Assembly (NCBI GenBank): GCA_022447885.1
Contig: JAKUTA010000104.1
Span: forward strand, 1 to 5,178
Source of the DNA: Candidatus Poseidoniales archaeon
Lineage (GTDB): Archaea; Thermoplasmatota; Poseidoniia; Poseidoniales; Thalassarchaeaceae
Reading direction: 5' to 3'
DNA length: 5,178 bases
Shown: in pieces, positions 1 to 5,178 of the stretch
How the letters are laid out: each line of letters opens with the position of its first letter
Position numbering within the stretch: position 1 is the stretch's first letter
Notes under the pieces: generated by a model
Told to the model about the DNA's origin: nothing
Database searches by the model: none
Seen by the model: only the letters and a program-made list of their open reading frames with translations
Made by a program: the position numbers and the translations under genes

Positions 1-37
1 TAAGCTATCTCGGCAGCGAGCCGACGACCGCCATGCC

Positions 38-51
38 ATTCATCAATGAAT
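38..51. repeat. Short perfect inverted repeat downstream of the protease stop codon
   Basis: ATTCAT-CA-ATGAAT is a perfect 6-base inverted repeat, or a 5-bp stem with a 4-base TCAA loop. It lies 10 bases beyond the protease stop codon and is preceded, in the direction of that gene, by a run of seven C. It could be a weak 3'-end hairpin for the protease mRNA, but no T-tract follows, so a terminator call is not justified. The rest of positions 1-61 shows no recognisable gene. Confidence 0.35.
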
Positions 52-61
52 CGGGGGGGCA

Positions 62-2545
62 TCAGAGTAGTTCGGCTTCAAGGATGTCCGCATCGATGAC
101 AGCGAGTTCCTCCTTGTAGGCGCGACGACGTGCCAGCATCTCGGAGGCGAGGGCGAGGGTGCGGGCGTTCAGCCCGATCAACAGCACGAGCGCGACCACT
201 GCGACCAGCGTGGGCACCCACCAGTTGGTCTGCAGCCATTTCACCACCCCTGCGATGCCGGTCAGGGAGACCTCCTTGTCGGTGTGTCCAGAAGGCACGA
301 ACCATCCCCTCTCCAGAGATAATGACGCTCCTCCATCGCCGACGATGTCGTAGCCGCGCGCCTGCTCACGGTCGAGTTCGTAGACTCCGGGCTTGAGGAT
401 GACACGCGCATCGACGTCGTATGCCGCGCGCGGCCCCTGTGTGCTGGCGGGAGCGCTCCAGCAGACGCCGACGGCGTTGCCGCGCACCTCGACCATCCAC
501 CATGCGTCCTCGAGGGTGCCGCCGTCGATGACCTCGCTGATGTCCGGAGTGCCCTGGATGTCGATGTTGCCGTCGCCATCGGTATCGGCGACGAGGAACA
601 GGTTGCTCGTGGTGGGGCACCAGATGTTGGACAGGTCGGCCGGGTTGTAGTCGAGGTCGAACGTCACCTGCGTGGTGCCGGCGGGAATCCAGATCCAGCG
701 CTCCTGGCTTGAAGCGGGTGGGAAGTCGTTCTGGGCTGAGATGACCGAGAACTCCCCGGCCCAGCCCATGCGCAGACCCTCGCCGTCGCGCTCCTCGGTG
801 CCGTTGAGCAGTGTCTGCTCCCAGCGTTCGTAGGCATCGAACACGGTCACTTCCGCATCCTCGAAGCCATCACGGTCTGGGTCGCGCAGTTCCTGCAGCG
901 CCAGCGCCACAGCCACCGCTCGTTGGGCGTTCACCAACCCGTAACCCTGCACGTAGTCGAGCGCACGTCCCTCCAGACCAGCAGAGGAATTACTGGCCAG
1001 ATTCTCTCCTTCGGTGATGTAGTCGGTGGTGAGTTTGAGGATGAGTTCTGCTTCGTGTATCGGCCTGCTGGCGGTCTGCGGCGGAGCGATGCCGTTGGGG
1101 TCGACGAGCGTCACGTCTCCCTCGAGCATCAGGTCCTCGTCGACATCGCTCATCTTCATCGAAGGCGCCGCCTGCCACAACAGCGCGACGAGCCCCGCCA
1201 CATGCGGCGTCGCCATGCTCGTCCCGCTGATGGCGAGGTAGTAGTAGTCCAACTCGCCGTTGGCGGTGTCCCCTGCACCGATGGCACCACCGATCATCGA
1301 GGCGCGCGCGGCAGCGGACCAGATGTCGACTCCGGGAGCGGCGACATCCGGCCACGTGGCGATGTCAGAAGCATCGCCTCGACTGGAGAAATCAGCCATG
1401 CCCACCCCGTTCCGCTGAGATGCCGCCACGCCGATCGCCGCCGGCACCTTGGCGAAGATGTTCGATTGGTCATCCGAGCCGTCGCCGCCGTTGTTGCCGT
1501 TGGCGAAGATGACCGCGACGTTGTTCTCAACCACGATCTTCTCGATGATCTGCACGGTGAGGTCGTTGGGGTCGTAGGAGTCGAACGGGAAGCCCGGGCC
1601 CCAGGAGTTGGTGATGACGCGGATGTTCCACGCATTCTGGGTGATCGAATTCGGCTCACTCAGGCGCCAGGCGTATTCCAGTGCCGAGTATTCGTCGAAG
1701 GTGAACACAGCCTCACCCATCGACAGTCCGATGAGCCAGGCGTCCGGTGCTATCCCTACCTTGTCACCTGCCGAGGCATCCCCGTTCCCGGCCACGGTCC
1801 CAGCCACGTGAGTCCCATGCCCTGAGGTGGTGTCCGTGTTCTGCATGAACTCGCTCGCCTGCCACACGAAGGTGGGGGTGGTCGAACCGCTCCCTTGGTC
1901 CAATTTGGCGTTCAGGATCACCTTGTCACGGGGTGCAGGCCCGCGCGGATTGGTGGTCGTCTGTGGTGTCCAATCCAAGTCCGGGTGAGTCGCATCGATG
2001 CCCGAATCGAGCACGATGACAGTGACTCCCGCTCCAGTGATGGGTGAGCCACGCTCGATTCCGAGGTCATCCAGCCGGGACCGGTCCCAGACGTCGACCG
2101 CGCCGATCACCTCCTTGGTGACGTTCATGTGGTAGACCAGCGGGGAATTGTACTCTATCCAGCCAACTGCAGGCTCACTGGCCAATGCGTGGATGTCCGC
2201 AGGGAGGCCCTTCGCCAGCCATGACGGCACGATCTCCGAAGCCGCTTGGGGGAGCAGACCGTGCTTCACGAGCAGGCTCTTCTCCGACTCTCCTGCCAGA
2301 CCAGACTCGAACTGCACGATCACCTGCACCGGCTCGAACCACTCGGACATCCCGAGTTTCGCTCGCAGCCCGTCATCGAGCGGGTCGGTGTGCACCCCCA
2401 GCGGTGTACGGCCACCCTCATCGGACTCACTTGTTTCACCTTGCGAGCCTGAGTGAGCGCCGACATATGTGGTGAGCAGTGCAGCGAATCCGCTCGTGAG
2501 CAGCAGCAACAGGACGATGTAGGCCGGCAGGGCGAATCTGGGCAT
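62..2545 (-). CDS. Secreted, membrane-anchored subtilisin-like serine protease (peptidase family S8)
   Basis: This 827-residue protein is a subtilase predicted to cleave proteins outside the cell. Residues 1-29 form a signal peptide (MPRF, then a Leu-rich core). An acidic linker follows, then an I9-like inhibitory propeptide (about 72-140). The catalytic domain (about 145-550) has the full triad: Asp180 in VIVLDSGID, His243 in GHGTHVAGT and Ser443 in GTSMATPHVAG, plus oxyanion Asn351 in ANGNNGG and the conserved VAAPGVDIWS. Behind it lie Asp-rich, calcium-type loops (555-565 DPDRDGFEDAE; 654-662 DTDGDGNID) and a beta-rich PPC-like region (about 593-716) with Cys643 and Cys695, possibly disulfide-bonded. 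A hydrophobic segment at about 776-792 is followed by an Arg/Lys-rich stretch and an acidic tail, giving a type I topology with the catalytic domain outside. The ATG at 2545 sits directly before the signal peptide; no clear Shine-Dalgarno precedes it. The family call is very secure; the substrate is unknown (bulk protein scavenging or surface-protein processing). Confidence 0.95.
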   Translation of the reverse strand: MPRFALPAYIVLLLLLTSGFAALLTTYVGAHSGSQGETSESDEGGRTPLGVHTDPLDDGLRAKLGMSEWFEPVQVIVQFESGLAGESEKSLLVKHGLLPQAASEIVPSWLAKGLPADIHALASEPAVGWIEYNSPLVYHMNVTKEVIGAVDVWDRSRLDDLGIERGSPITGAGVTVIVLDSGIDATHPDLDWTPQTTTNPRGPAPRDKVILNAKLDQGSGSTTPTFVWQASEFMQNTDTTSGHGTHVAGTVAGNGDASAGDKVGIAPDAWLIGLSMGEAVFTFDEYSALEYAWRLSEPNSITQNAWNIRVITNSWGPGFPFDSYDPNDLTVQIIEKIVVENNVAVIFANGNNGGDGSDDQSNIFAKVPAAIGVAASQRNGVGMADFSSRGDASDIATWPDVAAPGVDIWSAAARASMIGGAIGAGDTANGELDYYYLAISGTSMATPHVAGLVALLWQAAPSMKMSDVDEDLMLEGDVTLVDPNGIAPPQTASRPIHEAELILKLTTDYITEGENLASNSSAGLEGRALDYVQGYGLVNAQRAVAVALALQELRDPDRDGFEDAEVTVFDAYERWEQTLLNGTEERDGEGLRMGWAGEFSVISAQNDFPPASSQERWIWIPAGTTQVTFDLDYNPADLSNIWCPTTSNLFLVADTDGDGNIDIQGTPDISEVIDGGTLEDAWWMVEVRGNAVGVCWSAPASTQGPRAAYDVDARVILKPGVYELDREQARGYDIVGDGGASLSLERGWFVPSGHTDKEVSLTGIAGVVKWLQTNWWVPTLVAVVALVLLIGLNARTLALASEMLARRRAYKEELAVIDADILEAELL

Positions 2546-2638
2546 CGTACGATGTTGCCATCGGGACTGACTTCAACCCTGCGCACAGTCGCACGCGAGC
2601 AACAGCGGTTAATTGCCACCCTCACCCCCCGACGTGCC
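2546..2638. promoter_or_regulatory. Divergent intergenic promoter region between the protease and lipoprotein genes
   Basis: This 93-bp gap separates two start codons pointing away from each other, so promoters for both genes should lie here or slightly inside the coding ends. Its one distinctly AT-rich patch is GGTTAATTGCC (TTAATT at 2609-2614). It lies about 25-30 bases before the ATG at 2639, the spacing expected of an archaeal TATA box feeding a leaderless transcript. No Shine-Dalgarno is visible before either start, which agrees with leaderless initiation, at least for the plus-strand gene. For the minus-strand gene the same patch would give an untranslated leader of roughly 40 bases. 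The promoter reading is inferred from spacing only. Confidence 0.4.
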
Positions 2639-4780
2639 ATGATGGGATGCTCAGCGCGCTCGGCCAGATCAGCTCTCATCGCGGTGTTGATGATGCTCGG
2701 CGCACCACGGCTGGCCGGCTGCCTGCACGTCGGAGAGGATACCACGACTCCAGCCCTTGACCCGATCGAGGTGCTGTATGGGTGCACCGACCCGACCGCC
2801 CTGAATCACGACCCGGCGGCGGAGGTGAATGATGGCTCGTGCGAGTATGAGGCGACCAGCGAGCCGGAGGAGCACGAAGAGCCAGAGCCACCGGCGGGCA
2901 ACGAGACCGAGTTAGAGGAACAGGCACAGGCGACGATGGACCTCTGGGCCGGCGAGAACAGGGTGCTGCTCATCCTCGTTCACCCAACCGACTCGGCCCC
3001 TGAACTGCTGGCGGAGGAGGTCGATTCGATTACGGCCGATGTCGCAGCATGGTTCGAAGAGGTGTCGTATGGCAAGGTCTGGCTGAACTGGACCGTGACC
3101 AACTGGTATGCGCTCGACGAAGCCAGCCACTCGAGACAGATTGTCTACCAGGCAGCGGCGGCAGATGGTCACGACCTGACACAATACGACCGCATGGTCG
3201 TAGGACTCCACGGATACACCGGGCGAAGTTCCTCCACCCAGGGAATCCACTTCTACAACGTCACCACGGACGACGGAGATGTGCAGATGCTCGTATCACG
3301 CTGTGATGTCAAGGGGTTCGCCAACACCTCAGCCTCACGACGCACGCTGCCCCGCGAACTCGGCCCCAGCTTCGGCCTCTCCCACGCCATGGTCACCGGC
3401 AGCCTCACGGGCGAGGTGGACCAGTACGGGAACCAACTGGACACGATGGGCTCCTCGCCCGGATGGCGTCACTTCGGCGCGGCATACAAGCACCAGATGG
3501 GCTGGCTTGACGACCAGCAGGTGGAACTCGTCACCCAGAGCGGGGAGTACACCCTGAGAACCATCGAAGGTGAGGACCCGCACGCGCTGCGCATCTCGAA
3601 GGGAATCGTGGAGAGGGTCAAGAATGGCGAGGTCATCACCGAGGAGCACTTCCTCTTCCTCGAGGTTCGCGAACCGCCGGAAACAGATGACGCCCCGGGT
3701 GATGATTCCAGCAGACCGGGTGACCTGAACGTAACGACCGGGGCGCTGAACGGCGTGATCGTCAACCACGTCAGACCGGTGGATCAGTTCGGATACAACA
3801 AGTGGGTCGTCACAGCCTTGGATGCGACACCCGAGACACCGACCGCAAGCAGCGGAGATTTCCAGTTGTTGCAAGGGCGCACCTTCAGCGACTCCGAGGC
3901 CGGCATCCACATCACCGCGCTGAATGTCACTGACAACGAGACTACCGTGCGCATCGTCCTGGGAGAGCAATCAGCCAACGTGGCGCCCACCATCACCAGC
4001 GTGGAGGCGGTCCCGGACAACGCCGGCTTCCTGTTCAGCGTCGATGCCACGGATTCGGACGGAGACGGACTCGCCATCTTCTGGAACTTCGAAGCCGGCC
4101 TGAACCAACTCTACTCCCCCGAGCGCAAAGGGGATGGCACTCCTCTCGAGCACACCTTCCCGGATGATGAGGGAAGAAGAGTGCATGTTCGCGTCTCGGA
4201 CATGCGCGGAGGTGAGGTGGTCGGCTGGGTGGATGTGTGGGATTACGTGAACGAGGCCCCCGTGATCGAGGCGCTGATTCCCACGACTGTTGAAGAGGGG
4301 GTCTTCGAGTTCCGGGCTGCTGTGCTCGACCGTGAACTGCTGACCTACGTCTGGGATTTCGGTGACGGCGACGTCTCCACCTATGCTCGGCCGTTGCATG
4401 AATACGCTGCCTCAGGGAACTACACGATCTCACTCACGGTCTCCGATGGCGAGTACACCACCTCCATGCACGGCTTCGCCGACACCGCTGAGACGGAGAA
4501 TCAACCGCCGATCGCTGACGCTGGTCCGGACGTCACCGCCGTTGCAGGTGAGACGGTCACGCTCGACGGGTCGGGCAGCGACGACCCAGACAACTACCCG
4601 ATCCAATCGATACGTTTCACCTGGTCGTCAGTCGATGGCCTTGCCATCGCCAACGCGGGGGACTCGATCGCATCGGTGGTGGCACCGAGCGAGCCGGGAA
4701 CATACGAGATTCGGCTGCTGGTCAACGATGGCTCCGCCAGTGTCACCGACAGCATGCTGCTCACGGTCACCGCCGCCTGA
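2639..4780 (+). CDS. PKD-repeat lipoprotein with a degenerate M6/M11-type metalloprotease domain (probable pseudoprotease)
   Basis: Numbering starts at the ATG at 2639 (713 residues). This start is preferred because it sits directly before a signal peptide ending in the lipobox LAGC, so Cys28 would be lipidated. An in-frame GTG at 2453 and ATG at 2552 give hydrophilic extensions lying largely over the divergent gene and are unlikely. After Cys28 comes a GCTDPTALNHDP...NDGSCEY motif (Cys49, Cys68), an acidic Glu/Pro linker (about 71-94) and a gametolysin / immune inhibitor A-like domain (about 107-440). The family motif HExxHxxGxxH here reads RELGPSFGLSH (239-249): Glu240, Gly246 and His249 remain, but ligands 1 and 2 are Arg239 and Pro243. 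The Met-turn LDTMGSS (Met270) and the following HFGAAYKHQMGWL are family-like. Three PKD/Ig-like domains follow (about 448-536, 538-618, 621-713), the second with the hallmark WDFGDGD (572-578). There is no C-terminal membrane segment. It is probably a surface binding or regulatory protein rather than an active protease. Architecture is secure; function is unknown. Confidence 0.88.
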   Translation: MMGCSARSARSALIAVLMMLGAPRLAGCLHVGEDTTTPALDPIEVLYGCTDPTALNHDPAAEVNDGSCEYEATSEPEEHEEPEPPAGNETELEEQAQATMDLWAGENRVLLILVHPTDSAPELLAEEVDSITADVAAWFEEVSYGKVWLNWTVTNWYALDEASHSRQIVYQAAAADGHDLTQYDRMVVGLHGYTGRSSSTQGIHFYNVTTDDGDVQMLVSRCDVKGFANTSASRRTLPRELGPSFGLSHAMVTGSLTGEVDQYGNQLDTMGSSPGWRHFGAAYKHQMGWLDDQQVELVTQSGEYTLRTIEGEDPHALRISKGIVERVKNGEVITEEHFLFLEVREPPETDDAPGDDSSRPGDLNVTTGALNGVIVNHVRPVDQFGYNKWVVTALDATPETPTASSGDFQLLQGRTFSDSEAGIHITALNVTDNETTVRIVLGEQSANVAPTITSVEAVPDNAGFLFSVDATDSDGDGLAIFWNFEAGLNQLYSPERKGDGTPLEHTFPDDEGRRVHVRVSDMRGGEVVGWVDVWDYVNEAPVIEALIPTTVEEGVFEFRAAVLDRELLTYVWDFGDGDVSTYARPLHEYAASGNYTISLTVSDGEYTTSMHGFADTAETENQPPIADAGPDVTAVAGETVTLDGSGSDDPDNYPIQSIRFTWSSVDGLAIANAGDSIASVVAPSEPGTYEIRLLVNDGSASVTDSMLLTVTAA
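2720..2722 (+). other. Lipobox cysteine codon (predicted lipid attachment and signal-peptide cleavage site)
   Basis: The hydrophobic segment SALIAVLMMLGAPRLAGC ends in L-A-G-C, a textbook lipobox. It follows two Arg residues near the N-terminus of the protein started at 2639. Cleavage before this Cys would give a mature lipoprotein tethered to the outer face of the cytoplasmic membrane. This is also the main argument for the 2639 start codon. Confidence 0.7.
3353..3385 (+). other. Degenerate zinc-binding motif: RELGPSFGLSH in place of HExxHxxGxxH
   Basis: The codons are CGC (Arg), GAA (Glu), CTC, GGC, CCC (Pro), AGC, TTC, GGC (Gly), CTC, TCC and CAC (His). The spacing of Glu, Gly and the third His matches the metzincin signature exactly. 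The first and second His are replaced, and each change is one base away from CAC. The Met-turn Met codon at 3446-3448 is intact. Gametolysins (M11) tolerate Gln at the first position, so the Pro at the second ligand is the more damaging change. Confidence 0.85.
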
Positions 4781-4824
4781 AGCCGTGACCGAAAGAGAAG
4801 TTGGTCGGTTCGCGCCCGGATGGC

Positions 4825-5178
4825 TCATTCCCACTCGATGGTGCCAGGCGGCTTGTGCGTGATGTCGTAGACCACCCGGTTGATGCTCCCCTTGAGCGTG
4901 TTCGTGATGCGGATGCTGATCTTCTCCAACACGTCATCAGGTACCTGAGAATAGCGGGCGCTCATCCCGTCGAGGCTCTGCACGGCGCGGACGACGACCG
5001 TCTCGCCATGTACTCGGACATCCCCGTGCACCCCCACCGAGCGCACTGGAAGCAGGACGGCGAAGTATTGCCATGGCAACTCCATCTCACCTGCCGATGC
5101 CGCCGCCTCCAACTCCTCCTACACGATGGCACAGGCCACACGGCAGATCTCGGTTCTTTCCGGAGTCACCTCACCGAG
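4825..5178 (-). pseudogene. guaA: GMP synthase, C-terminal dimerisation domain, partial at the window edge and interrupted by an in-frame amber codon
   Basis: The frame encodes the C-terminal domain of the ATP-pyrophosphatase (glutamine-hydrolysing) GMP synthase, which converts XMP to GMP in the cytoplasm. Diagnostic segments are LPVRSVGVHGDVRVHGETVV, DGMSARY, VPDDVLEKIS, INRVVYDITHKPPGTIEWE and the stop at 4825. Reading upstream in the same frame to the window edge gives LGEVTPERTEICRVACAIV, recognisably the family's LGEVT...R.A.AIV segment. A TAG at 5119-5121 then interrupts the frame just before EELEAAA. Several positions near it are non-conservative relative to the usual LREADAIV (Cys, Val and Cys replace Leu, Glu and Asp). 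There is also an apparent extra residue in TLKGSINR, where the family normally has G-I-[NS]-R. The N-terminal glutaminase, if fused, and the PPase core lie outside the window. Options are a decaying copy, sequence error, or readthrough. Identity is secure; the pseudogene status is less so. It converges on the lipoprotein gene with a 44-bp gap. Confidence 0.8.
5119..5121 (-). other. In-frame TAG (amber) codon inside guaA
   Basis: Plus-strand CTA at 5119-5121 reads TAG on the minus strand. It falls between AIV and EELEAAA, within otherwise collinear GMP synthase sequence on both sides. No frameshift is needed to join the two parts, so this is a point nonsense change, for example from GAG, AAG or CAG. 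A start downstream of it (TTG at 5112) would make only an isolated C-terminal domain. Confidence 0.8.

Noticed and set aside
923..1825. A 300-codon open frame on the plus strand inside the protease gene
   Set aside because: It lies antisense to the subtilase catalytic domain, has low-complexity Arg/His/Val-rich composition and no recognisable motif. Such shadows are expected in G+C-rich coding DNA.
2453..2638. N-terminal extension of the lipoprotein from the GTG at 2453 or the ATG at 2552
   Set aside because: The residues are hydrophilic and Gln/Arg-rich, mostly overlap the start of the divergent protease gene or its promoter region, and would put the signal peptide internally.
3335..3970. 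A 211-codon open frame on the minus strand inside the lipoprotein gene
   Set aside because: It mirrors the metalloprotease-like domain coding sequence in antisense and shows no family features. It is a shadow of the real gene.
2639..4780. Calling the lipoprotein an active M6/M11 metalloprotease
   Set aside because: Overall architecture fits the family, but Arg and Pro occupy the first two zinc-ligand positions, so activity should not be assumed from homology.
4788..4809. ACCGA...TCGGT inverted repeat in the 44-bp convergent gap, considered as a shared terminator
   Set aside because: The stem is only five bases with a 12-base spacer and no T-tract on either strand; this is close to chance expectation.
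1..5178. CRISPR arrays, tRNA or rRNA genes, insertion sequences, phage or toxin-antitoxin modules
   Set aside because: No regularly spaced repeats, cloverleaf-like sequence, transposase motifs or terminal inverted repeats were seen. The window is almost fully explained by three coding regions and short gaps.

Overview
The window holds two large genes for cell-surface proteins, transcribed divergently, and the 3' end of a housekeeping gene. It is G+C-rich and densely coded. The protein styles are an acidic, secreted subtilase with a C-terminal membrane anchor, a lipoprotein with a GCTD...DGSC...Y mini-motif and PKD-type repeats, and a GMP synthase C-terminus with an archaeal-looking VHGETVV...DGMSARY...HKPPGTIEWE tail. 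Together they suggest a planktonic euryarchaeon of the Marine Group II/III (Poseidoniales-like) type. This placement is an inference from protein style: no rRNA or other phylogenetic marker is present, and a marine bacterium is not strictly excluded.

Layout. Positions 62-2545 (minus) encode an 827-residue subtilisin-family (S8) protease with an intact Asp/His/Ser triad, an N-terminal signal peptide, an I9-like propeptide, a C-terminal beta-rich domain and a membrane anchor. Positions 2546-2638 are a 93-bp divergent promoter region. Positions 2639-4780 (plus) encode a lipoprotein related to M6/M11 (immune inhibitor A / gametolysin) metalloproteases, followed by three PKD-like domains. Positions 4825-5178 (minus) are the C-terminal end of GMP synthase, in convergent orientation to the lipoprotein gene and running off the window edge. 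Its reading frame is interrupted by an in-frame TAG.

The most notable observation is that the lipoprotein's metalloprotease domain keeps the metzincin-type frame (E, G, third His and Met-turn, all at the right spacing) but has lost the first two zinc ligands: HExxH reads RELGP. It therefore looks like a pseudoprotease displayed on the cell surface, encoded head-to-head with an apparently active, surface-anchored serine protease. A functional link between the two (binding, regulation or substrate capture) is a hypothesis resting only on the gene arrangement. The second anomaly is the amber codon plus several non-conservative substitutions in guaA, which may be real decay or sequence error at the edge of the available sequence.
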